Of a stretch of DNA of 64,000 bases, positions 9,350 to 17,900 are shown one piece after another. Every line of letters starts with the position of its first letter. Positions within the stretch are counted from its first letter, which is position 1. The position numbers and the translations under genes are program-made. The stretch comes from Anaerocolumna sp. AGMB13025. Lineage in GTDB: Bacteria; Bacillota; Clostridia; Lachnospirales; Lachnospiraceae. Where the stretch lies: assembly GCF_029689925.1 (NCBI RefSeq), contig NZ_CP121445.1, positions 2,411,001 to 2,475,000 on the forward strand, written 5' to 3'. The notes below the pieces were generated by a model that had not been told where the DNA came from, ran no database searches, and was given only the letters and a program-made list of their open reading frames with translations.

Positions 9350-9378
9350 TTGACGTGACTTGAAAAATCTGCTAATAT
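9350..9378 (+). promoter_or_regulatory. SigA-type promoter of nrdD
   Basis: TTGACG (9350-9355), 17-bp spacer, TAATAT (9373-9378), next to the NrdR boxes and 64 bp before the nrdD ATG. Confidence 0.75.
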
Positions 9379-9441
9379 ATGATTTGTGAGAACTCTGCGA
9401 AAGACAAGAGCGATAATAGAATAAGAAGGGGGATTCAACTC

Positions 9442-11856
9442 ATGATCCAAGTAGTAAAAAGAGACGGGGAAGTTGCAGATTTTAATCTGGCTAAAATTAC
9501 GGAGGCAATTACCAAAGCTTTTAAGGCGACGGAAAAGAGTTATACAGAGGATATAGTTAATTTATTGTCCTTAAGAGTTACGGCAGATTTCCAGACTAAG
9601 GTGAAAGAGGGATTGGTTAGTGTTGAAGACATTCAAGACAGTGTGGAACATGTCTTGGAACAGACGGGTTATACGGATGTAGCTAAGGCGTATATTTTGT
9701 ACCGCAAGAACAGGGAACGCATCCGTAACATGAAATCAACCATCCTTGATTATAAAGAGATTGTTAACAGCTATGTAAAGGAAGAAGACTGGCGAGTAAA
9801 AGAGAATTCTACTGTTACGTATTCCGTAGGCGGTCTGATCTTGCATAACTCCGGTTCCATTACGGCAAATTACTGGCTGTCCGAAATATACGACGAAGAG
9901 GTAGCAAGTGCCCACCGGAATGCGGACATCCATTTACATGACTTGTCTATGTTGACCGGTTATTGTGCAGGCTGGTCTTTAAAGCAATTGATTACCGAAG
10001 GTCTTGGCGGAATACCGGGTAAAATCACCTCCTCTCCCGCAGGTCATCTATCCACCCTCTGCAACCAGATGGTCAACTTCCTTGGAATCATGCAGAATGA
10101 ATGGGCAGGTGCTCAGGCATTTTCTTCTTTTGATACCTACTTGGCTCCTTTTGTAAAAATAGATGATTTATCTTACCGTGAAGTAAAGCAATGTATCCAA
10201 TCCTTTATTTATGGTGTGAATACACCAAGCCGCTGGGGAACACAGGCTCCTTTCTCAAATATAACCCTGGATTGGACTGTCCCGAATGATCTGGCAGAAC
10301 TTAACTGTATTGTAGGCGGTAAGGAAGTGGATTTTAAATATAAAGACTGTAAAAAAGAGATGGATATGGTCAATAAAGCATTTATTGAAATCATGATTGA
10401 AGGGGATGCTAACGGAAGAGGTTTCCAATATCCAATTCCTACCTATTCCATTACAAACAATTTTGACTGGTCCGATACCGAGAATAACCGTTTATTATTT
10501 GAAATGACCTCAAAATACGGTACCCCTTACTTCTCAAATTATATTAACAGTGATATGGAACCCAGTGATGTACGTTCCATGTGCTGCAGGCTCCGTCTTG
10601 ATTTAAGGGAACTTAGAAAGAAGACCGGCGGATTCTTTGGTTCTGGTGAAAGTACCGGTTCCGTTGGAGTTGTTACCATTAATATGCCCCGTATTGCTTA
10701 TCAGGCCGTTAATGAAGAGGATTTCTTCAAACGCCTTGACCGTATGATGGATATTTCCGCCCGTTCCTTAAAAGTAAAAAGAGATGTTATATCAAAACTT
10801 CTGAATGAAGGATTATACCCATATACGAAACGTTATTTGGGAACCTTTGAGAATCATTTCTCAACCATTGGCTTACTGGGAATGAATGAGGTTGGGTTAA
10901 ATGCAAACTGGCTTGGAAAAGACATGACAGATGCTGCAACGCAAGCCTTTAGTGTAAAGGTATTAAATCATATGAGAGAACGTTTATCCGACTATCAGGA
11001 AGAATATGGTGATTTATATAACCTGGAAGCGACACCAGCCGAATCTACCAGCTATCGTCTGGCTAAACATGACAGAAAGCGCTGGCCCATGATAAAGACT
11101 GCCGGAAAAGAAGGAGATACACCATACTATACCAACAGTTCCCATTTGCCGGTAGGTTATACGGAAGATATCTTTGAAGCTCTGGATGTACAGGATCAGC
11201 TTCAGACCCTTTATACCTCCGGAACAGTTTTCCATGCATTTTTAGGGGAAAAGTTACCGGATTGGAAGGCTGCGGCTAAGTTAGTCCGCACTATTGCCGA
11301 GAATTATAAGCTCCCTTACTATACCCTGTCACCTACTTACTCCATCTGTAAGGATCATGGTTATCTAAATGGTGAGCAGTTCAAATGTCCGGAATGCGGA
11401 CAGAATGCAGAAGTTTACAGCCGTATTACAGGCTATTACCGTCCAGTACAGAACTGGAACGAAGGCAAGACTCAGGAATATAAGAACAGAAAGCTATATG
11501 AGATGGAACACTCCAGATATATGCCGGTGAGCGGCAGCTGTGACCGTGAGGAGAGGGCAGAGGATTCTAAAAAGGCTTCTTCTTATATGGATGAAGTGGC
11601 AGCAGCAGATACCCGTCATAATGCAGCCTATCTTTTTACAACAAAAACCTGTCCGAACTGTAAAGCAGCGAAAGAATATTTAAGGGATTATCCTTATGTT
11701 ACGGTAGATGCGGAGGATAACCCGGAACTAACCAGAGAATACGGAGTTATGCAGGCACCGACACTGGTAATCGTGGAAAACGGACAGTTTAAAAAATACG
11801 CCAATGCCTCCAATATCAAAGGGTTTGCCGAAGGACAGTTTGCTGGGGTAAGATAA
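9442..11856 (+). CDS. nrdD: Class III anaerobic ribonucleoside-triphosphate reductase with fused thioredoxin-like tail
   Basis: An 804-aa glycyl-radical enzyme making deoxynucleotides under anaerobiosis. N-terminal ATP-cone (MIQVVKRDGEVADFNLAKI...), the catalytic barrel with MCCRLRLDLRELRKKTGGFF, a zinc site (Cys636, His639, Cys649, Cys652) and the radical motif SRITGYYRP (Gly664). After the usual end, residues about 725-804 form an extra redoxin-like domain with a CPNC motif (Cys737, Cys740) and QAPTLVIVENG. The glycyl motif fits the thioredoxin/glutaredoxin-dependent NrdD group, so the tail may be the in-cis reductant. AAGGGGG before ATG 9442 sets the start over an upstream in-frame TTG. 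No nrdG activase gene follows. Confidence 0.95.
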   Translation: MIQVVKRDGEVADFNLAKITEAITKAFKATEKSYTEDIVNLLSLRVTADFQTKVKEGLVSVEDIQDSVEHVLEQTGYTDVAKAYILYRKNRERIRNMKSTILDYKEIVNSYVKEEDWRVKENSTVTYSVGGLILHNSGSITANYWLSEIYDEEVASAHRNADIHLHDLSMLTGYCAGWSLKQLITEGLGGIPGKITSSPAGHLSTLCNQMVNFLGIMQNEWAGAQAFSSFDTYLAPFVKIDDLSYREVKQCIQSFIYGVNTPSRWGTQAPFSNITLDWTVPNDLAELNCIVGGKEVDFKYKDCKKEMDMVNKAFIEIMIEGDANGRGFQYPIPTYSITNNFDWSDTENNRLLFEMTSKYGTPYFSNYINSDMEPSDVRSMCCRLRLDLRELRKKTGGFFGSGESTGSVGVVTINMPRIAYQAVNEEDFFKRLDRMMDISARSLKVKRDVISKLLNEGLYPYTKRYLGTFENHFSTIGLLGMNEVGLNANWLGKDMTDAATQAFSVKVLNHMRERLSDYQEEYGDLYNLEATPAESTSYRLAKHDRKRWPMIKTAGKEGDTPYYTNSSHLPVGYTEDIFEALDVQDQLQTLYTSGTVFHAFLGEKLPDWKAAAKLVRTIAENYKLPYYTLSPTYSICKDHGYLNGEQFKCPECGQNAEVYSRITGYYRPVQNWNEGKTQEYKNRKLYEMEHSRYMPVSGSCDREERAEDSKKASSYMDEVAAADTRHNAAYLFTTKTCPNCKAAKEYLRDYPYVTVDAEDNPELTREYGVMQAPTLVIVENGQFKKYANASNIKGFAEGQFAGVR

Positions 11857-12034
11857 ACGTTAGAGTAGTTCTACTACAGAACTGAAGTATGTGGAAGAAA
11901 TAAATGATAAAAATAAACGATAAAAATAAATAAAAGAAATAAAAGAAAAAAAGAAGTAAAAGCAAAAGAAGTAAAAGAATAATTATAAGATTAAAAAGTG
12001 TAATTACAGAATTAATAATATACGAAATAAAGAT

Positions 12035-12095
12035 AAGCACCCCTTTGGGTTAAGTGACTAAAATAAACTTAAAACAGTAAGGAGGTGCTTTTCGT
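12035..12095 (+). terminator. Probable terminator after nrdD
   Basis: AAGCACCCC pairs with GGAGGTGCTT across a long loop, followed by TTCGTTATCTTATT. The 180 bp before it (11857-12034) is an A-rich low-complexity tract of AAATAAA/AAAGAAGTAAA repeats with no gene. Confidence 0.45.
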
Positions 12096-12106
12096 TATCT
12101 TATTAT

Positions 12107-12135
12107 TTGACGGTCATCCGGTTGGATGTTATAAT
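12107..12135 (+). promoter_or_regulatory. SigA-type promoter of thyA-folA
   Basis: TTGACG (12107-12112), 17-bp spacer, TATAAT (12130-12135), about 70 bp before thyA. Confidence 0.75.
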
Positions 12136-12203
12136 TGCCTAGGGAAAACGGTGCTGTAAACTAAGTATCAGTACCTGATATAACAGTGGAAGGAGTGTTG
12201 ATT

Positions 12204-13052
12204 ATGAGCTTGGCGGATAAAATATTTATAGATATGTGTAAGGAGGTCTTGGCAAATGGCGTCAGTACAGAAGGAGAAAAAGTGCGACCAAAATGGGAAG
12301 ATGGGACAAGTGCTTATACAATAAAGAAATTCGGTGTCATAAATCGATATGACTTATCTAAGGAATTCCCAGCCATCACCTTGCGCAGAACTGCAATTAA
12401 AAGCTGTATCGATGAAATTCTTTGGATATGGCAGAAAAAATCCAATAATGTAAAGGACTTAATCAGTCATATCTGGGATAGCTGGGCCGACGAAACCGGT
12501 TCGATTGGAAAAGCGTATGGTTATCAGTTGGGAGTAAAGCATAAATACAAAGAAGGGGAAATGGACCAGGTTGACCGGGTAATCTATGATTTGAAAAATA
12601 ATCCTTACAGCCGCCGTATCATGACGAATATTTATGTCCATCAGGACCTTCACGAGATGAATCTCTATCCCTGTGCCTACAGTATGACTTTTAACGTAAC
12701 CAAAGCGAAGGACAGTGATAAACTTAAATTAAATGCCGTATTGAATCAGCGTTCCCAGGATATCCTGGCGGCAAATAACTGGAATGTATGCCAATATGCG
12801 GTATTAATCCATATGCTGGCCCAGGTCTGCGATATGGAAGTCGGAGAATTGGTACATGTTATAGCAGATGCCCATATTTATGACCGCCATATTCCAATCA
12901 TTGAAGAGATGATCACACGGCCGGTCTACGATGCACCGGAATTATGGATAAATCCAGACATCAAGGATTTTTACAAATTTAAGGTGGAAGATTTCAGACT
13001 GGATCATTATGTGACCGGTCCTAAAATTGAAAATATACCCGTAGCGGTTTAA
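12204..13052 (+). CDS. thyA: Thymidylate synthase
   Basis: 282 aa, ThyA of the Bacillus subtilis thyA/phage phi3T type: methylates dUMP to dTMP with methylene-tetrahydrofolate, yielding dihydrofolate that the next gene's product recycles. Visible motifs: ILWIWQKKSNNVKDL, HIWDSWADETGSIGKAYGYQ, the active-site Cys157 in LYPCAYS (this branch has PCA or PCV instead of PPCH), RSQDILAANNWNVCQYA and ADAHIYDRHI. A GTG start at 12186 is open in frame, but GAAGGAG with good spacing supports ATG 12204. folA follows about 100 bp later; a good promoter precedes. Confidence 0.95.
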   Translation: MSLADKIFIDMCKEVLANGVSTEGEKVRPKWEDGTSAYTIKKFGVINRYDLSKEFPAITLRRTAIKSCIDEILWIWQKKSNNVKDLISHIWDSWADETGSIGKAYGYQLGVKHKYKEGEMDQVDRVIYDLKNNPYSRRIMTNIYVHQDLHEMNLYPCAYSMTFNVTKAKDSDKLKLNAVLNQRSQDILAANNWNVCQYAVLIHMLAQVCDMEVGELVHVIADAHIYDRHIPIIEEMITRPVYDAPELWINPDIKDFYKFKVEDFRLDHYVTGPKIENIPVAV

Positions 13053-13125
13053 GGATAAGTAAAACCTAAGAGAATATTTTATGCTTTAAGCAGGCATATT
13101 AGGGTACATATCTTAACTATGTCTG

Positions 13126-13151
13126 TTTGAAACACAGAGAGGAGTTTCAAA
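13126..13151 (+). promoter_or_regulatory. Hairpin presenting the folA ribosome binding site
   Basis: TTTGAAAC (13126-13133) is perfectly complementary to GTTTCAAA (13144-13151). The 10-nt loop ACAGAGAGGA holds the Shine-Dalgarno sequence, and the right arm ends on the A of the start codon. It could modulate folA translation; this is inferred from sequence only. Confidence 0.5.
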
Positions 13152-13642
13152 TGAATTTAATTGTTGCGGTAGATAAAAACTGGGCAATCGGATATCAGAA
13201 TAAGTTACTGATTAGTATTCCAGAGGACATGCGTTTTTTTAGGGATGAAACCACGAATAAGGTAGTAATCATGGGAAGGAATACCCTGGAAACTTTTCCG
13301 GGGGGAAGACCGCTTAAAAACCGGTTAAATGTTGTAATAACCTCGAAACCGGATTTTGCCGTAAATGATGCGGTGGTGGTTCATAGTGTTAAGGAAGCCC
13401 TGGAGGCTGTAAAGGATTATAAATCAGAGAATGTTTATATAATAGGCGGTGCCAGTATCTATGAACAAATGCTTGAATATTGCGATGTTGCCCATGTTAC
13501 AAAGATTGATTATGCCTACCATGCTGATACCTATTTTCCGAATCTTGATGAGAATCCCCAATGGATGATTGAGGCGGAATCCGATGAACGTACTTACTAT
13601 GATATAGAGTACGCTTTTTATAAATATATAAGAAAAAAATAA
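13151..13642 (+). CDS. folA: Dihydrofolate reductase
   Basis: 163 aa, NADPH-dependent reduction of dihydrofolate to tetrahydrofolate. Starts MNLIVAVDKNWAIGYQNKLL, has IPEDMRFFRDETTNKVVIMGRNTLE (substrate and NADPH binding), NRLNVVITS, and VYIIGGASIYEQML; ends with the usual TYFP...YYDIEYAFYKY. Normal length. GAGAGGAG precedes ATG 13151. An in-frame upstream TTG (13127) would place the ribosome binding site inside the gene and is rejected. Pairs functionally with thyA just upstream. Confidence 0.95.
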   Translation: MNLIVAVDKNWAIGYQNKLLISIPEDMRFFRDETTNKVVIMGRNTLETFPGGRPLKNRLNVVITSKPDFAVNDAVVVHSVKEALEAVKDYKSENVYIIGGASIYEQMLEYCDVAHVTKIDYAYHADTYFPNLDENPQWMIEAESDERTYYDIEYAFYKYIRKK

Positions 13643-13757
13643 AGCTACTTGTACCAGGTTCTAAATTATTTTTGAACAGATTAGTTAATAACTAGGGATG
13701 AACTCTATATTTGTATTAAACTTTCCTTGTTGATAATTAAGAATAATGGGAGATTAC

Positions 13758-14429
13758 ATGATTGATAAAATAAAAGATAATATACTTTTTAAGAACTTAA
13801 ATCAGGAAGATATTGAGCTGTGTTTAAGCTGCTCTAATGCCAAATTAAAAGATTATGAGAAAAACCAGATCATATTCAGTCAGATGGATCCCCCTAAAGC
13901 ACTGTATGTTTTAATCAATGGTTCTGTATCCGTTTGTAAAGATACTCCTGATGGAAGAAAATATATCGTTACGAATATAGAAGAAGGAGATATCTTTGGT
14001 GAAGTATATGTATTCCTTCAAAAAGCGGATTATAATTACTATGTAGTAGCTAATGGGAATACTACCGTACTTGCAATCCCAAAGGAATATTTTTTTAACA
14101 CCTGTGATAAGTCCTGCAATGCTCATTCTTTAATTATTCAGAATATGTTAGGTATTCTGGCGGGGAAAGCATACTATTTAAACAATAAACTCCAGCTTTT
14201 AACCAGCGGAAGTTTAAGACAGAAAATAGCTAAATATCTTATGGATAACTGTAATAATACTAAGTATGTAAAGCTGACCATGAATCGGGAACAGCTTTCT
14301 GCCTATCTAAATGTTACAAGACCGTCCCTTTCCAGAGAACTGATTAAAATGCAGGAGGATGGTTTCATTGAGGTTGACAGGGATATGGTAAAAATTATTG
14401 ATCTGAATAAACTAAATTCTGCTTTATAA
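13758..14429 (+). CDS. Crp/Fnr-family transcriptional regulator
   Basis: 223 aa. N-terminal cyclic-nucleotide-binding-type barrel (residues about 10-125: LYVLINGSVSVCKDTPDGR, EGDIFGEVYVF) and a C-terminal winged helix-turn-helix (LTMNREQLSAYLNVTRPSLS then RELIKMQEDGFIEV). Cysteines are scattered and do not form an obvious FNR cluster. GGGAG five bases before the ATG at 13758 supports that start over ATG 13746, which lacks a ribosome binding site. In clostridia, members of this family (HcpR type) activate hcp; a matching palindrome lies before hcp 6 kb downstream, so this may be its regulator, which is inference. Confidence 0.88.
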   Translation: MIDKIKDNILFKNLNQEDIELCLSCSNAKLKDYEKNQIIFSQMDPPKALYVLINGSVSVCKDTPDGRKYIVTNIEEGDIFGEVYVFLQKADYNYYVVANGNTTVLAIPKEYFFNTCDKSCNAHSLIIQNMLGILAGKAYYLNNKLQLLTSGSLRQKIAKYLMDNCNNTKYVKLTMNREQLSAYLNVTRPSLSRELIKMQEDGFIEVDRDMVKIIDLNKLNSAL

Positions 14430-14524
14430 GAAGTTTATAAGCATCTGTTCGCAGAGTTTCATGGGCAATTTACATCTTCATGGACAGTATAAACGAAACG
14501 AAAAGATTAAGTTAAAATAGATAG

Positions 14525-14636
14525 AATAAGGATTATTTTATGAAAATTTATTGAAGTTGCAAGTAATGGCTGCAGGAAGACAATGTAGCCGCTACCTAGG
14601 GAACTTAATAAAGCTTTTATAAATATAATCCTTATT
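14525..14636. mobile_element. Palindromic mini-element, copy 1 (112 bp)
   Basis: Begins AATAAGGATTAT and ends ATAATCCTTATT (perfect 12-bp terminal inverted repeats), with an internal GGCTGCAGG / TGTAGCCGC hairpin. Shares ends, length and central GGCTGC..GCAGCC structure with copies at 20262 and 61888. No open frame, so nonautonomous. Lies upstream of the secreted phosphoesterase gene. A TTGCAACAGC sequence resembling the repeat unit around copy 2 occurs 145 bp downstream at 14781. Confidence 0.8.
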
Positions 14637-14967
14637 TTTATGCACGAATTTATACCATAGCAGTACTACAAAATAAAATAAGTAGTTTAAAGAAACAATA
14701 GGTAGCAAATTAAAATTTATTTCTTCCCAATTTGCGAAATAGCTGCCCTGACAGCCGCAAATGACCTTCAAATTCATAAGTTGCAACAGCCTGGCCTTAG
14801 ATTTTGGGGAAGAACGAAAAGACAGACGAAAAGGAAAAATTTAACAAAACATTACCGAGAGCTTATCCATAATTTACAATTTAAGTATATAAAGTAAATG
14901 TTAAAAAGGTTTTTCCTTTTTAAATAATACTTTTATGTGCGTAGATAGGGGTTAAGGAGGATAATTT

Positions 14968-17900
14968 ATGTTTAGAAAACACCTATTTTACAAAAGAGGG
15001 ATTTCAATTATATTAATCGGTGTAATTACCCTATGTTCAATACTTGGCATAGAACCCGTAGTTTCTGCAATGGCTTACAGAGCAGTCCAGGTAACGAACC
15101 AAAATGATGAAACGGCTATGAAAGAATTAACAAAAGAGAGAGAAAATGAAACTGAAAATACAGAGATACCTGCTGTCGTTACAGGTTCAGCAATAACAGC
15201 AAAGGCAAAGGGATTATTTATTACAGAACTATATTTTAATAATTCAGACAACGGGATTGGTTCTGGTACAGCGAAACCAATGGAGTATGTCGAATTATAT
15301 AATAGTACAGATGAGGATATTCATTTTAAGGATAACTATAAGATCAGTTGTGTAACAGGTTCGGCTATCTCATTCCAAGAGCTGACCATGGACGGGATGT
15401 ACGGGGAAGATATCATAATACCGGAAAATACGGCAGCAATTTTATGGCTAAACGGACAGGAATATTTACGTGAAGAAGGGATGGCGGCACTACAAGAGTT
15501 CAGGGATGCAAATCACATTGATTTGGCAGTACCGGTATATTCTTTGACAGGTTTAAAAGAACTGGATAAAACCGGAGAAATATCCTTGGAGAAAGACGGT
15601 AAACCACTATCGGTTGTCCGTTATAGCCAAAATCAGTCTTCACCCGGTAAAAGTATACATTTTAAAGTACCGGTTTCCGGCAGTACTATGTCTGTTTATA
15701 AACTAAACTCCCTCCCCACACCTGGTGTTGTAGAGGAGGAGCAGCTGCTCTATCATAAAGAGCCAGCTGCGGATACCGTGCCGCCAAGACTCACCTGGGA
15801 AGAGCCGGTACAACAGATTCAGCTTGGCGATACCTTATCCGTCCAGGTTACTGCAGATGAGCTGCTTTCTGATGCCAAAATGACTTACCAATTGATAACA
15901 GAGGCATTAACAGGAACTGCAACGGATATACTTATGGATTTTAAAGGTGAAACAAACGGAGGTTTTTCTTATGAGGTCAATTTTAAACCAGAGGAATTAG
16001 GTCAGTACCGGATACAGATCTTTGCCAGAGACCTTGCAGGCAATGAGGCTGTTCTGCCGGCGGAGGGAACCGGTTATATGATAACCGTAGTGATTCGGGA
16101 TACAAAGAATGCACCGGTACTTACCTGTCTGGATGAGTCCATAACAAGTGTTGACGAAGGGCAGGAGCTTAATATTCCCTATTCCTATGAGGATGATATG
16201 GGAATACAGAAAATATCCATATATTATAAGACTTCATCTGCCACGGACTATCAATTTATTGAAACAACCTCTTTTCGGATAGCTGGTAAATATTTTGCTA
16301 AAATACCTGCAGATAAATTATTAAATCAGGAGTATGTAGATTATTATCTGGAAGGGACTAATTTATACCGCAGTACAATAACACCTGTGAAGCGGATAAA
16401 AGTAAATAAAATCGATGATTTTACCGGAATCCGGACTAACATAAAAGAAGGGGACAGCTTATCGGGGAATGTGCTGATTACGGCAAAAGCGAAATCGGAT
16501 AAGGAAACGGTCTCAATAAAAATTGATAATACCAAAATGAAGCAGGTCAATCTATTGGAAAAAGGAGCTTTTTTTACCTTTAGTTTTAGCGGAAATGACA
16601 GCTATTTTAAGAATGCGGTATCAATTGGGGATAACATCTTGACCTATTTGGCTAAATGGTCAAATGTAATGTCCTCGAAAGCGGTATTTGTGGATCAATC
16701 CTATTTTACCTACAGGGAGGACGGCAGCGGTGTAATTACAGTTTCTTTATGGGCGGGTACTCAGGGAAGTGCTTTTGAAATCGGCAATGCAAATAATAAT
16801 GATGATTATAAGGCTACCGGCTTCCATCTTGTGTTAACAGACGGCACAGTCCTGAATCCGGATAACGGAATTGATCCGGACACGGTTTATAAAATGGGAG
16901 ATAGTAAAGGCATGATTGAACGGCTGGACATAGAATTTATGGTTCCGGCTGATAAGGTCGACGCCTTGGGTTATGTTTGGGATACCACCCTGGAAAAGGA
17001 CGGACTCCATGAAGTAACCATTTCCTCGGTTAAGGATAGTAAGAAAATACAGATCCGGGTAGATAATACAGCACCTCTTATTGCAACTGAGATAAAGACC
17101 AATGTAATGTTAGATAATTTATGCAGTGCGAAGTTTAATTTTACTGATGATACGGGGGTTAATGAGAATTCTCTGGAAGTGTATCTAAACGGCAGGATTT
17201 TAAAAGCACCGTATGCCTTTAAAGGTTCAGAACTAAGAGAGGGAAATAACAAACTGGTAGTTAAAATTATGGACTTAAATGATAATCAGGGTGTTCAGAC
17301 AGTAGACTTTACTTATCTAAACGGTAAGATTGCAGTAAACAGCATGACCCAGACCGGAGGAAAAAAAGACAGCATATTGCTGAAAGCTATGCTGGGGGAA
17401 TCCGTCCTGGATAATACAAAAGTGACCTTTAATGAAGGCAGGCAGCTTAAGCCTGGTAAGGAAATCAGTATATGGCAGGGAAGCGGAGATTACACTGGCA
17501 GCAGGATGCCTGGGGCGCTTGGGACGGTGGTATCAGAAAACGGGGAATATCCATATCAGATTTATGAAATTCAGGCAGAAGGTGAACCCACTGACATCTT
17601 GCAGGTAAAGATAGGTGCAGAGGTTTCCTATAACAAACCGGTTCAGCTCTATGTTTACAAGATAAGTACTAATAGCTGGGAACTTCTTACTATTAATGAA
17701 GAAGAGGGCATAAAAAAGACGGAGTTTGTATTGGAAGATCATGTACAAAACGGGGTGGCAAGAGTTTTGGTACAGGCAAGGGGAACAGAAACCACACCTT
17801 CTGCCGGAATAAAGGAAAAAGGAACTTTTAAAAATGATTACAAGTGGGATGGGACAGGAATTCCAAGACAATATGATTTTTCCTTTGCCTGGATTACGGA

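Noticed and set aside
11816-12040. 74-codon minus-strand frame rich in Leu and Phe
   Set aside because: Translation of an A-rich low-complexity tract; no start signal.
12095-12203. Folate (THF) riboswitch before thyA-folA
   Set aside because: The consensus blocks are not visible; the region looks like a terminator plus an ordinary promoter.
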